Shown here one piece after another: positions 6,958-15,457 of a DNA stretch of 64,000 nt. The stretch spans positions 310,001 to 374,000 of the forward strand of contig NZ_FNBE01000004.1 of NCBI RefSeq assembly GCF_900102195.1, written 5' to 3'. The notes beneath the pieces are model-generated. The model made no database searches. It worked only from the letters and a program-made list of their open reading frames with translations, and was not told the DNA's origin. The stretch's first letter is position 1. The number at the start of each line of letters is the position of its first letter. The position numbers and the translations under genes were made by a program. The stretch is from Pseudonocardia oroxyli (GTDB lineage Bacteria; Actinomycetota; Actinomycetes; Mycobacteriales; Pseudonocardiaceae).

Positions 6958-8022
6958 TTCGGCGCCGAGCACCTCGGCGAGATCGAACGAGACGGGACGC
7001 TCGAGCTGCGCGTAGGTACACGACTCCGGGGTGCGGTCGGGGCGCCACCGCACCCACTGCGCCGTGTGCCGGAACCGGGCACCCTCCATGTAGTCGTAGC
7101 GCACCTCGACGACGCGCTCGGGGCGCAGCGGCACGAAGGACAGGTCCTTGCCGTTGTTCCAGCGGCTGCCCTCGTTCTTGCGCGGGGTGCGCTCCCCCTC
7201 CAGGTGCGCACCCCAGTTCCACGGGTGCCCCTCGAACTCGGTGACCAGTGGCTGCAGCTCCGCGAACAGCTCCCGGCGCCGGGCCATCGGGAACGCGCCG
7301 ACGACGCCGACGGACGCGAGCACGCCCCGGTCGTCGTACAGGCCCAGCAGCAGGGACCCGATCAGGTCGGGGCCGGACTTGTGCACGCGGTAGCCGGCCA
7401 CCACGGCGTCACAGGTGCGCTCGTGCTTGATCTTGGTCATGACGCGCTTGTCCGGCTGGTAGGTCTGGTCGGGCTTCTTGGCGATCAGCCCGTCGAGCCC
7501 CGCGCCCTCGAACTGCTCGAACCAGCGCCGCGCCTCGTCGACGTCCCGGGTGAGGGGGGTGACGTGGACGGGCGCCCGCGCCGCGGCGAGGGCCTCCTCC
7601 AGCCGGGCGCGGCGGACCTCGAACGGCTGCGCGGTGAGGTCCTCGTCGCCCAGGGCGAGGAGGTCGAACGCGACGAAGCTGGCCGGGGTCTGCTCGGCGA
7701 GGAGGTTCACGCGCGAGGCGGCGGGGTGGATGCGCTGCTGGAGGGCCTCGAAGTCCAGGGTGTTGCCGTCGAGGTTCGCGACGATCACCTCGCCGTCGAC
7801 CACCGCGCGCTCCGGGAGGTTCGCCTTGAGCGCCTCGACCAGCTCGGGGAAGTAGCGGGTCATCGGCTTCTCGTTGCGACTGCCGATCTCGACCTCGTCC
7901 CCGTCGCGGAAGACGATCGAGCGGAAGCCGTCCCACTTGGGCTCGTACAGCGACCCCGCGGGGATGCGGGGAGCCGGCTTCGCCAGCATCGGCTTCACGG
8001 GCGGCATGACGGGCAGGTCCAC
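6955..8022 (-). CDS. ligC: ATP-dependent DNA ligase LigC
   Basis: 355 residues, the usual LigC length. The adenylation motif KWDG places the AMP-accepting Lys at residue 29. The remaining nucleotidyltransferase motifs follow: GSRNEKPMTRYFPEL, VVDGEVIVANL, FVAFDLLAL, EGAGLDGLIAK and MTKIKH. An OB domain ends near ERPVSFDLAEVL. The protein has no polymerase or nuclease domain. Mycobacterial LigC works with Prim-PolC in excision repair, and a Prim-PolC-like gene opens this window. The GTG at 8022 is chosen because mycobacterial LigC begins with the same LPVMPPV block. A 42-nt palindrome lies just upstream of the gene. Confidence 0.9.
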   Translation of the reverse strand: MDLPVMPPVKPMLAKPAPRIPAGSLYEPKWDGFRSIVFRDGDEVEIGSRNEKPMTRYFPELVEALKANLPERAVVDGEVIVANLDGNTLDFEALQQRIHPAASRVNLLAEQTPASFVAFDLLALGDEDLTAQPFEVRRARLEEALAAARAPVHVTPLTRDVDEARRWFEQFEGAGLDGLIAKKPDQTYQPDKRVMTKIKHERTCDAVVAGYRVHKSGPDLIGSLLLGLYDDRGVLASVGVVGAFPMARRRELFAELQPLVTEFEGHPWNWGAHLEGERTPRKNEGSRWNNGKDLSFVPLRPERVVEVRYDYMEGARFRHTAQWVRWRPDRTPESCTYAQLERPVSFDLAEVLGAE

Positions 8023-8048
8023 GGCGACAGTCTGCCGCCTCCGGCGGT

Positions 8049-8090
8049 CGTGCGTGGTAAGTGGTGCTCTGGCACCACTCACCGCGCACG
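8049..8090. repeat. 42-nt palindromic element, type A copy 1
   Basis: Arm CGTGCGTGGTAAGTGGTGC pairs across the 4-nt loop TCTG with one mismatch and one G-T pair over 19 positions. It overlaps the LacI stop codon (8079-8081) and precedes ligC. Compared with copy 2 (13697-13738) it lies in the opposite orientation, judged by the loop sequence. Confidence 0.85.
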
Positions 8091-9080
8091 GGTGGCGCAG
8101 CCGCAGCTGTCCCGGTGCACGAAGCGCGGCGGCAGGCGGAGGGTCTGCGGCGGCGCGGCGGGGTCCGCCATGCGGCGCAGGAGCAGGCGGACCGCCTCGC
8201 GGCCGATCTCGGCGAAGGGCTGGGCGACCGCCGTGAGCCGCGGGGCGAACAGGTCCGCCCAGGGGAAGTCGTCGAAGCAGGCGAGGGCGACGTCCTCGGG
8301 GACGCGCAGCCCGGCCTCGCGGAAGGCCTGCATCGCGCCGATCGTCATCGAGTTGTTGGCGGTGATCACCGCGGTCGGCGGGTCGGCGCGGGCGAGCAGC
8401 GCGTGGGTGGCCACGCGCGCGGGCTCCTCGGCCGAGTGGCCGTCGACCCGCAGCTCGACCGAGAGGCCGGCCCGCCGCAGACCGAGCCGGTAGCCCTCGA
8501 CGCGCTCGAGCGTCGTCTGCAGGCCCGGGTGGCCCGCGACCAGTGCGATCCGCTCGTGTCCCGCGCCCGCCAGGTGCGTGACGAGCCCCGCCACGGCCTC
8601 GACGTTCTCGCTGCCGACCTGGTCCATCCGGTCGTCGATGAGGCGGTCGACCAGGACCGTCGGGACGCCGCGGGAGGTCAGGTGGGCGAGCGCCGCGCCG
8701 GGCCGGGCGGAGGGGGCGAACAGGACGCCGTCGACGCGGCGGCCCTGCAGCCGTCGGATCACGACCTCCTCGTACTCGGGGTCCTCGTGCGGGTCGACGA
8801 GCAGCAGGGTGTAGCCCTGCCGGGCCGCCTCGGCCTCGATGGCGTGGATCAGCTCGCCCAGGAACGGGTTCGAGATGGCGGAGAGCGCGAGGCCGATGGT
8901 CGTGGTGCGGGCGGTGGCGAGCGCCTGGGCGACGGTGTTGGGGGTGTAGTCGGCTGCGCGCACGGCGTCCAGCACCAGGGCCCGGGTCTCCGGGCGGACG
9001 GTGCGGGTGCCGTTGAGCACGTGCGACACCGTCGCGATCGACACGCCGGCGAGCCGCGCGACGTCCGCCATGGTCGCCAT
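8079..9080 (-). CDS. LacI-family transcriptional regulator (sugar/polyol transporter repressor)
   Basis: 333 residues. The N-terminal LacI helix-turn-helix is clear: ADVARLAGVSIATVSHVLNG with the hinge helix NTVAQALATARTTTIGL. A periplasmic-binding-protein-like effector domain follows (residues about 60-325), ending in an unusual Cys pair (CGCATRAR). The ATG at 9080 has GAGG 8 nt upstream. The gene is transcribed away from the ABC transporter genes, and the 218-bp gap holds a perfect 22-nt palindrome suited to a LacI protein. It therefore likely represses the transporter and itself, released by a sugar or polyol. Confidence 0.88.
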   Translation of the reverse strand: MATMADVARLAGVSIATVSHVLNGTRTVRPETRALVLDAVRAADYTPNTVAQALATARTTTIGLALSAISNPFLGELIHAIEAEAARQGYTLLLVDPHEDPEYEEVVIRRLQGRRVDGVLFAPSARPGAALAHLTSRGVPTVLVDRLIDDRMDQVGSENVEAVAGLVTHLAGAGHERIALVAGHPGLQTTLERVEGYRLGLRRAGLSVELRVDGHSAEEPARVATHALLARADPPTAVITANNSMTIGAMQAFREAGLRVPEDVALACFDDFPWADLFAPRLTAVAQPFAEIGREAVRLLLRRMADPAAPPQTLRLPPRFVHRDSCGCATRAR

Positions 9081-9192
9081 CGCCACCACCTCTCGTCTCG
9101 CCCTGCCGGGAGGACCGCCCGGTGTCATGATCGCCGCGATGGGTACCGCGGTTCGTGAGCCGCGTCACGCCATGGTGCAGCATTCCGATGCG

Positions 9193-9214
9193 TAAGCGCT
9201 TGCGCAAGCGCTTA
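9193..9214. promoter_or_regulatory. Perfect palindromic LacI-type operator
   Basis: A 22-nt perfect palindrome whose half is TAAGCGCTTGC, centred on TTGCGCAA; each half also contains the small palindrome AAGCGCTT. It lies in the divergent gap between the LacI gene and the solute-binding protein gene, 85 bp before the latter's start. Confidence 0.75.
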
Positions 9215-9298
9215 AATTGGCCTTACCGTACGTACTGGCGTGACATGGAACACGTGCCGCACGGGAACTCACCGCCGATACCCGAGAAGGAGGGCACC

Positions 9299-10717
9299 GT
9301 GGCCGCACCGCCCAGCAGGTCGCCCGACCGTCCACCCCGCCGCCCGCGCCGAGGACTCGGCAGCCTGACCGCCGTGATCGCGGTCCTCGTCCTCGCCCTC
9401 TCCGGATGCGCGGGCGCCGGTGCGCTCGGCGGCGGAGGAGACGGCCAGCAGACCATCACCATCGCGATCGTCTCCAACCCGCAGATGCAGGACGCGATCC
9501 AGCTATCCAACCGGTTCGAGCAGGAGAACCCGGGGATCCGGCTGAAGTTCGTGTCACTGAGCGAGAACGAGGCACGCGCGAAGATCACCGCGTCGGTCGC
9601 GACCGGCGGCGGCGAGTTCGACGCCGTGATGATCTCGAACTACGAGACCCCGCAGTGGGCCGCCAACGGCTGGCTGGTGGACCTCGATCCGCTGATGGCC
9701 CGGACCCCGGGGTACGACGAGGACGACTTCATCCCCGCCGTGCGCCAGGCCCTGTCCGGCCCGGACGGGCACATGTACGCGGTGCCGTTCTACGGCGAGT
9801 CCTCGTTCCTGATGTACCGCAAGGACCTGTTCGCCCAGGCCGGGATCCAGCTCTCGGCGCAGCCGACCTGGCAGGAGGTCGCGGCCGCCGCGCAGCGGTT
9901 GCACGACCCGTCGAAGGGCATGTCCGGGATCTGCCTGCGCGGCAAGCCGGGCTGGGGCGAGGTGATGGCGCCGTTCGACACGATGGTCAACACCTTCGGC
10001 GCCCGCTGGTACGACCCGCAGTGGAACGCCCAGCTCACCTCGCCGAAGTTCCGTGAGGCCGCGAACTTCTACGTCGACCTGCAGCGGAACTACGGCGTCC
10101 CGGGTGCGGCGACCGCGGGCTTCTCCGAGTGCGGCACCGAGTTCAGCCAGGGCAACGCCGCCATGTGGTACGACGCCACGGTCGCCGCGGGCATCGTGGA
10201 GAACCCGGCCGAGTCGCGGGTCGCGGGCAACGTCGGCTACGCGCCCGCCCCCGTCGTCGAGAAGCCGGACTCCGGGTGGCTCTACACCTGGTCGCTGGCC
10301 ATCCCGAAGACCGCCGAGGAGGAGGGCACCTCCGACGCGGCGTGGCGGTTCCTGTCCTGGATGACGTCCAAGGAGTACGGCCCGATGGTCGGGCAGGAGC
10401 TGGGCTGGGAGCACGTCCCGCCCGGTGCCCGGCAGTCGACGTACCAGATCCCCCAGTACGTCGAGGCGTCGAAGGCCTACGCGCAGCAGACGCTCGACGC
10501 GATCGCCGCGGCCGACCAGCGCAACCCCAGCGTCGAGCCGGTGCCCTACACGGGCGTGCAGTTCCTCGCCATCCCGGAGTTCCAGGACATGGGGACGCGG
10601 GTCAGCCAGCAGCTCTCGGCCGCCGTCGCCGGGCAGCAGACCGCCGACGAGGCCCTCGACCAGGCCCAGGTCTACGCCGAGACCGTCGGAGAGTCCTACC
10701 AGCGGGAGGGGCAGTGA
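9299..10717 (+). CDS. Polyol/sugar ABC transporter substrate-binding lipoprotein (SmoE/MtlE type)
   Basis: 472 residues. After an Arg-rich start there is a hydrophobic signal and the lipobox LALSGC, so the mature protein is lipid-anchored outside the membrane. The body follows the sorbitol/mannitol-binding protein pattern: ITIAIVSNPQMQD, VPFYGESSFLMYRKDLF, GICLRGKPGWGE, NTFGARWYD and WSLAIPKTAEEEG. The GTG at 9299 is favoured by AAGGAGGGCACC immediately upstream and because the signal peptide starts there. It is the first of four transporter genes facing a LacI regulator. Polyol uptake is inferred from family resemblance; no polyol dehydrogenase gene lies next to it. Confidence 0.87.
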   Translation: MAAPPSRSPDRPPRRPRRGLGSLTAVIAVLVLALSGCAGAGALGGGGDGQQTITIAIVSNPQMQDAIQLSNRFEQENPGIRLKFVSLSENEARAKITASVATGGGEFDAVMISNYETPQWAANGWLVDLDPLMARTPGYDEDDFIPAVRQALSGPDGHMYAVPFYGESSFLMYRKDLFAQAGIQLSAQPTWQEVAAAAQRLHDPSKGMSGICLRGKPGWGEVMAPFDTMVNTFGARWYDPQWNAQLTSPKFREAANFYVDLQRNYGVPGAATAGFSECGTEFSQGNAAMWYDATVAAGIVENPAESRVAGNVGYAPAPVVEKPDSGWLYTWSLAIPKTAEEEGTSDAAWRFLSWMTSKEYGPMVGQELGWEHVPPGARQSTYQIPQYVEASKAYAQQTLDAIAAADQRNPSVEPVPYTGVQFLAIPEFQDMGTRVSQQLSAAVAGQQTADEALDQAQVYAETVGESYQREGQ

Positions 10718-10755
10718 CCGACGACGCGCTCACTCCAGCGGAGGAGACATCATGA
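10714..10755 (+). CDS. Possible 13-codon coupling mini-ORF between binding protein and permease
   Basis: A GTG preceded by GGGAGGGGCA overlaps the binding-protein stop as GTGA, and the 13-residue frame ends in a TGA that overlaps the permease ATG as ATGA. A second GGAGGA lies inside it ahead of the permease. The double stop/start overlap could couple translation across the two genes, but so short a frame may be chance. The peptide has no recognisable function. Confidence 0.2.
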   Translation: MTDDALTPAEETS

Positions 10756-11678
10756 CCGCCACCGTCGAGAGGCCCGCGGAGATCGTCCCGCGGGAACCCG
10801 TGAACAAGGGCCGGGAGGGGTGGGTCCGCCGCGCCCCGCTGCTGCCCGCGCTGGTCTTCACGATCATCGTCACGCAGCTGCCGTTTCTGTTCACCATCTG
10901 GTACTCGCTGCAGAGCTGGAACCTCGTCCGCCCCGGATCGCAGCAGTTCGTGGGCCTGGACAACTACGTCAACGTCTTCACCGACAGCCAGTTCCGCGGC
11001 GTCGCGCTTAACACGGTGGTCCTCACCGTGGGCGCGGTGCTGATCGCGATGGTGCTGGGCCTGGCGTTCGCATTGCTGCTGGACCGGCAGTTCCGCGGCC
11101 GCGGCGTCGTCCGGACGCTGCTGATCACCCCGTTCCTCATCACGCCGGTCGCGGCCGCGCTGCTGTGGAAGACGGTGCTGTTCAGCCCGACCTACGGCCT
11201 GATCAACTTCGTGCTGTCGCCCTTCGGCGCGGGCCAGACGGACTGGATCTCCGCCTTCCCGCTGACCTCGGTGATGGTCGCGCTCGTCTGGCAGTGGACG
11301 CCGTTCATGATGCTGTTGACCCTCGCGGGCCTGCAGTCCCAGCCGCACGACGTGCTGGAGGCGGCCCGGGTGGACGGCGCGGGCTCGTTCGCGATCTTCC
11401 GCGAGATCACGCTGCCGCACCTGCGCCGGTTCATCGAGCTGGGCATCGTGCTCGGGGCGATCTACCTGGTCAACACGTTCGACGCGATCTACATGATGAC
11501 CCAGGGCGGCCCGGGCACCGCCAGCGCGAACCTGCCCTTCTACATCTACCAGCGCGCGTTCCTGGGCTTCGACATCGGACAGTCCGCGGCCATGGGTGTG
11601 GTGGTGGTCGTCGCGACGATCATCGTCTCCACGTTCGCCCTGCGGCTGATCTTCCGCAGCTTCCAGGAGGAGTCATGA
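10752..11678 (+). CDS. Polyol/sugar ABC transporter permease (MalF-like)
   Basis: 308 residues with six predicted membrane spans. The EAA loop reads DVLEAARVDGAGSFAIFREITLP, the contact site for the ATPase. ITQLPFLFTIWYSLQSW near the N-terminus is typical of MalF-like permeases of carbohydrate uptake systems. The ATG at 10752 is preceded by GGAGGA. Its stop overlaps the next permease start by 4 bp (ATGA), so the two permeases are translationally coupled and form a heterodimeric channel. Confidence 0.9.
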   Translation: MTATVERPAEIVPREPVNKGREGWVRRAPLLPALVFTIIVTQLPFLFTIWYSLQSWNLVRPGSQQFVGLDNYVNVFTDSQFRGVALNTVVLTVGAVLIAMVLGLAFALLLDRQFRGRGVVRTLLITPFLITPVAAALLWKTVLFSPTYGLINFVLSPFGAGQTDWISAFPLTSVMVALVWQWTPFMMLLTLAGLQSQPHDVLEAARVDGAGSFAIFREITLPHLRRFIELGIVLGAIYLVNTFDAIYMMTQGGPGTASANLPFYIYQRAFLGFDIGQSAAMGVVVVVATIIVSTFALRLIFRSFQEES

Positions 11679-12544
11679 CCACGACGGTGGAACGGCCCCC
11701 CGTCCAGGAGGAGGTCGCGCCCGCGCAGCGCGGCAACAAGGTCGGGCCCGCGCTGCTCACGGTGCTGACCTGGATCATCGGGATCGGCTTCTTCTTCCCG
11801 ATCCTGTGGATGGTGCTCACCGCCTTCAAGCAGGAGGCGGACGCCTACACCACCCCGCCGACGCTGTTCTTCACCCCGACGCTGGACCAGTTCGCCGAGG
11901 TGTTCGACGCCGGCATCGGGCCCTACCTGCTCAACTCGCTGTTCGCCACGGTCATGTCGACGATCTTCGTGCTCGCGCTCGCGATCCCCGCGGCCTACGC
12001 GGTGTCGCTGCGGCCGGTGAAGAAGACCCAGGACGTGCTGTTCTTCTTCATCTCGACGAAGATGCTGCCCGTCGTGGCGGCGATCGTGCCGATCTACGTC
12101 GTGGTCAACAACATCGGGATGCTCGACAACGTCTGGACGCTGATCGTCCTCTACACCGCCATGAACCTGCCCATCGCCGTGTGGATGATGCGCTCGTTCT
12201 TCCAGGAGGTGCCCAAGGAGCTCCTCGAGGCGGCCTCGATGGACGGGGCGTCGCTCTGGCGCTCCATGCGCGAGGTCGTGCTGCCGGTGGTCTCCCCCGG
12301 CATCGCCGCCACGTCGCTGATCTGCGTGATCTTCGCGTGGAACGAGTTCTTCTTCGCCGTCAACCTCACCGCCGCGCAGGCCGCGACGGTGCCGGTGTTC
12401 CTCGTCGGGTTCATCACCTCCGAGGGGCTGTACTTCGCCAAGCTCTGCGCCGCGGCCACGATGTGCGCGCTGCCCGTCGTGATCGCAGGCTGGATCGCCC
12501 AGAACAAGCTCGTCCAGGGCCTCTCCTTCGGGGCCGTCAAGTGA
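11675..12544 (+). CDS. Polyol/sugar ABC transporter permease (MalG-like)
   Basis: 289 residues, six membrane spans. The EAA loop is ELLEAASMDGASLWRSMREVVLP. The segment STKMLPVVAAIVPIYVVV resembles the STKMLPPV block of sorbitol/mannitol permeases (SmoG/MtlG), which is part of the reason for the polyol assignment. The AGGAGG before the ATG is strong. It pairs with the upstream MalF-like permease, and the ATPase gene starts 12 bp after its stop. Confidence 0.9.
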   Translation: MTTTVERPPVQEEVAPAQRGNKVGPALLTVLTWIIGIGFFFPILWMVLTAFKQEADAYTTPPTLFFTPTLDQFAEVFDAGIGPYLLNSLFATVMSTIFVLALAIPAAYAVSLRPVKKTQDVLFFFISTKMLPVVAAIVPIYVVVNNIGMLDNVWTLIVLYTAMNLPIAVWMMRSFFQEVPKELLEAASMDGASLWRSMREVVLPVVSPGIAATSLICVIFAWNEFFFAVNLTAAQAATVPVFLVGFITSEGLYFAKLCAAATMCALPVVIAGWIAQNKLVQGLSFGAVK

Positions 12545-12556
12545 AGGGGGCCCATC

Positions 12557-13678
12557 GTGGCTGACGTGGTGTTCGACCAGGCGTCCCGGGTGTACACCGC
12601 CGGGGCCAAGCCCGCCGTGGACCGGCTGGACCTCGAGATCGCCGACGGCGAGTTCGTCGTCCTCGTGGGGCCCTCCGGCTCCGGCAAGTCCACCGCCCTG
12701 CGCATGCTCGCCGGGCTCGAGGAGATCGACGGCGGGGAGATCCGCATCGGCGGCCGCACCATGGTCGGGGTGCCCTCGCGGGACCGGGACATCGCCATGG
12801 TGTTCCAGAACTACGCGCTGTACCCGAACAAGACCGTGGGCGAGAACATGGCGTTCCCGCTGAAGATGCGGGGCGTCGAGAAGTCGGTGCAGCAGGAGAA
12901 GGTGCGCGCCGCCGCGGACGTGCTGGGGCTGACGGACTTCCTCGACCGCAAGCCCAAGGCGCTCTCCGGCGGTCAGCGGCAGCGGGTGGCCATGGGCCGG
13001 GCGATCGTCCGCGAGCCGCAGGTGTTCCTGATGGACGAGCCGCTGTCCAACCTCGACGCCAAGATGCGTGTCTCCACCCGCACCGAGATCGCCGCCATGC
13101 AGCGCAGGCTGGGGGTCACGACCGTCTACGTCACGCACGACCAGGTCGAGGCCATGACGATGGGCGACCGGGTGGCACTGCTGGCCGACGGGAGGCTGCA
13201 GCAGTTCGCCACGCCCGCGGACCTCTACGACAAGCCGGCCAACCGGTTCGTGGCCGGGTTCATCGGCTCGCCCGCGATGAACCTGTTCACGCTGCCGGTC
13301 TCGGCGGAGGGCGTCCACATCGGGTCGTCGGAGCTGCGGCTGCCGCGCGAGGTGCGCGGGCGCATCTCCGCGGACACGGTCACCCTGGGGATCCGCCCCG
13401 AGCAGTGGGCGGTGGCGAACGGCCGGGGGACGGCAGGGGGCGGCGCCGACGGGGTGGGTGGCGACGGGGCGGGCTCGGGGGTGAAGGCCCAGATCGACGT
13501 CGTCGAGGAGCTGGGCAGCGACGCCTACCTCTACGCCCACCTCGACGACGAGGAGCAGACCCCCGTCGTCGTGCGCACCGGCGGCCGCACGGGGGCCCGC
13601 CGCGGCGACCAGGTCGTGCTGACCCCGACGAGCGAGGACCTGCACCTGTTCGACGCGGAGTCCGGGGAACGTCTCTAG
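12557..13678 (+). CDS. ABC transporter ATP-binding protein (MsmK/UgpC/SmoK type)
   Basis: 373 residues. Nucleotide-binding domain: Walker A GPSGSGKST, Q-loop VFQNYALYP, signature LSGGQRQRVAMGRA, Walker B VFLMDEPLSNLD and switch His in VYVTHDQ. The C-terminal regulatory MalK-type OB domains carry GIRPEQW. A Gly/Ala-rich insert of about 20 residues (GGGADGVGGDGAGSG) interrupts this region, probably a loop expansion. GTG start at 12557. It completes a full importer (binding protein, two permeases, ATPase). A 42-nt palindrome follows 18 bp after its stop. Confidence 0.9.
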   Translation: MADVVFDQASRVYTAGAKPAVDRLDLEIADGEFVVLVGPSGSGKSTALRMLAGLEEIDGGEIRIGGRTMVGVPSRDRDIAMVFQNYALYPNKTVGENMAFPLKMRGVEKSVQQEKVRAAADVLGLTDFLDRKPKALSGGQRQRVAMGRAIVREPQVFLMDEPLSNLDAKMRVSTRTEIAAMQRRLGVTTVYVTHDQVEAMTMGDRVALLADGRLQQFATPADLYDKPANRFVAGFIGSPAMNLFTLPVSAEGVHIGSSELRLPREVRGRISADTVTLGIRPEQWAVANGRGTAGGGADGVGGDGAGSGVKAQIDVVEELGSDAYLYAHLDDEEQTPVVVRTGGRTGARRGDQVVLTPTSEDLHLFDAESGERL

Positions 13679-13696
13679 GTCCGCGCCTGCGGCGCC

Positions 13697-13738
13697 CGTG
13701 CGTGGTGAGTGGTGCCAGAGCACCACTCACCACGCACG
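13697..13738. repeat. 42-nt palindromic element, type A copy 2 (perfect)
   Basis: Perfect 19-bp arms, CGTGCGTGGTGAGTGGTGC and its complement, with the loop CAGA. It lies between the convergent ATPase and rlmN genes, 18 bp and 11 bp from their stops, where a two-way terminator would be expected. No T-tract follows on either strand. Confidence 0.88.
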
Positions 13739-13749
13739 AGCGGCGTTCG

Positions 13750-14862
13750 TCAGGTGCGGTTCGCGGCGGCGAGCTGGCCGCAGGCGGCGTCGATCTCCTG
13801 GCCCCTCGTGTCCCGCACCGTGCAGGACACCCCCTGGGCCTCGACCCGGCGCACGAACTCGCGCTCGACGGGCTTGGGGCTGGCGTCCCACTCGCTGCCC
13901 GGGGTGGGGTTGAGCGGGATCAGGTTCACGTGCACGCGCTTCGTGCCGAGGTGCCGGCGCAGCACCTTTCCGAGCAGGTCGGCGCGCCACGGCTGGTCGT
14001 TGACGTCCCGGATCAGGGCGTACTCGATGCTGACCCGACGGCCGGTGGTCTGGGCGTAGCGGCGGCCCGCGTCGAGGACCTCGCCGACCTTCCACCGGTT
14101 GTTCACCGGGACCAGGGTGTCGCGGAGCTCGTCGTCCGGGGTGTGCAGCGAGATCGCGAGGGTGACCGGCAGGCCCTCCTGCGCGAGCTTGTCGATCGCC
14201 GGGACCAGCCCGACGGTGCTCACCGTGATCCCGCGCGGCGAGATGCCGAAACCGTTCGGGGCGGGCTCGGTGATGCGGCGCAGCGCGGCGACCACGCGCT
14301 TGTAGTTGGCCAGCGGCTCGCCCATGCCCATGAAGACGATGTTCGACAACCGCTTGTCCGGGCCGAGCGCACCCTCCTGCGCGGCCTTGGCGGCCTGGCG
14401 CACCTGGTCCACGATCTCGCCGGTCGACAGGTTCCGCTGCAGCCCGCCCTGGCCGGTGGCGCAGAACGGGCAGGCCATGCCGCACCCCGCCTGGCTGGAG
14501 ATGCACACCGTCGCGCGGTCCGGGTACCCCATGAGGACCATCTCGGCGAGCGTGCCGTCGTGGCCCTTCCAGAGGGTCTTGCGGGTCTGCCCGTCGTCGC
14601 AGACCTGCTCCTTCACCGTCTGGACCAGCGGCGGGAGCAGCGTGGTGAGCTGCGCCCTGGCGGCGGCGGGCAGGTCCGTCATCTGCTCGACGTCCGCGGT
14701 GAGGCGGCCGAAGTAGTGGCGCGCGAGCTGGTCGGCGCGGAACGCGGGCAGGCCGAGCTCCTGGATCGCCGCCTTGCGGTCGGTGGGGTCCAGGTCGGCG
14801 AGATGGCGGGGCGGGGTGGCGCGCTTGGGCGCGTCGAAGACGAGCGGCAGGGAGGTGGACAT
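13750..14862 (-). CDS. rlmN: Dual-specificity 23S rRNA/tRNA adenine C2-methyltransferase RlmN
   Basis: 370 residues. Radical-SAM cluster motif [11 protein letters not shown] supplies the three Cys ligands. Flanking conserved blocks include [35 protein letters not shown] and [11 protein letters not shown], and the resolving Cys lies near the C-terminus in [13 protein letters not shown]. The enzyme methylates A2503 of 23S rRNA and A37 of some tRNAs. The ATG at 14862 is preferred; a GTG nine bases upstream is possible, and neither has a strong Shine-Dalgarno. It sits upstream of the cdsA-frr-pyrH-tsf block as in many actinobacteria. Confidence 0.95.
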   Translation of the reverse strand: MSTSLPLVFDAPKRATPPRHLADLDPTDRKAAIQELGLPAFRADQLARHYFGRLTADVEQMTDLPAAARAQLTTLLPPLVQTVKEQVCDDGQTRKTLWKGHDGTLAEMVLMGYPDRATVCISSQAGCGMACPFCATGQGGLQRNLSTGEIVDQVRQAAKAAQEGALGPDKRLSNIVFMGMGEPLANYKRVVAALRRITEPAPNGFGISPRGITVSTVGLVPAIDKLAQEGLPVTLAISLHTPDDELRDTLVPVNNRWKVGEVLDAGRRYAQTTGRRVSIEYALIRDVNDQPWRADLLGKVLRRHLGTKRVHVNLIPLNPTPGSEWDASPKPVEREFVRRVEAQGVSCTVRDTRGQEIDAACGQLAAANRT

Positions 14863-14899
14863 CGCGCCCACCAGGGTACGCCGCAGCTCGGCGAGGGTG

Positions 14900-15457
14900 T
14901 CAGCGGCCGATGCGCTCGCGGACGTCGGTGACCGCGCCGGTCCGCCGCGCGGCGGCCGCCCACAGGACGGCGGCGCCGCCCAGGCCGACGACGCCGTACG
15001 GGCCCGCGGTGCCCGCGGTGTTCAGCGCGAGCAAGGCACCCACCGCGCCGAGCACGACCAGCGCCCCGCCAACGGCCGTCCAGGAACGCTCCACCAGGAC
15101 CGACGCCAGCGCGATGAGGCCCACGCCGATCGCCACGGCGCCGAGGGGCACGGTCAGCTCGCCCCAGCCGTTCCCGATCATCGGCAGCACGATCGACAAC
15201 GCGACCAGCACCACCGCGACCGCCGCCACGACCCGCAGCGCGCGGGTCCGCAGCTCCCGGGGGAGCCGCGCGCCCCGGCCGTGGCGCCTGCGGATCACGG
15301 TGAACCACCAGCCGCTGAACAGCAGGCCCGCGGCCATGAGCAGGGTGCCGCCACCGCTCCCGAGGCCGAGCGTGCCCGCGACCCAGCCTGCGGCCCCGAG
15401 CAGGAGCTCGAGCTGGGGCAGGGGGATCCCGGCGGGGGTGCGCAGGGTGCGGCTCAT
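14900..15457 (-). CDS. Hypothetical multi-span membrane protein
   Basis: 185 residues with about five hydrophobic segments: near residues 17-35, 38-52, 75-92, 103-120 and 126-163. A basic loop [15 protein letters not shown] follows the second span, suggesting that loop is cytoplasmic. No catalytic motif was recognised. It is co-directional with rlmN but separated by 37 bp and could be co-transcribed. Function unknown. Confidence 0.65.
   Translation of the reverse strand: MSRTLRTPAGIPLPQLELLLGAAGWVAGTLGLGSGGGTLLMAAGLLFSGWWFTVIRRRHGRGARLPRELRTRALRVVAAVAVVLVALSIVLPMIGNGWGELTVPLGAVAIGVGLIALASVLVERSWTAVGGALVVLGAVGALLALNTAGTAGPYGVVGLGGAAVLWAAAARRTGAVTDVRERIGR

Noticed and set aside
6955..9207. Single 750-residue reading frame joining the LacI region to ligC
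   Set aside because: The upstream two thirds are an out-of-frame shadow of the LacI gene; ligC homology starts only at 8022.
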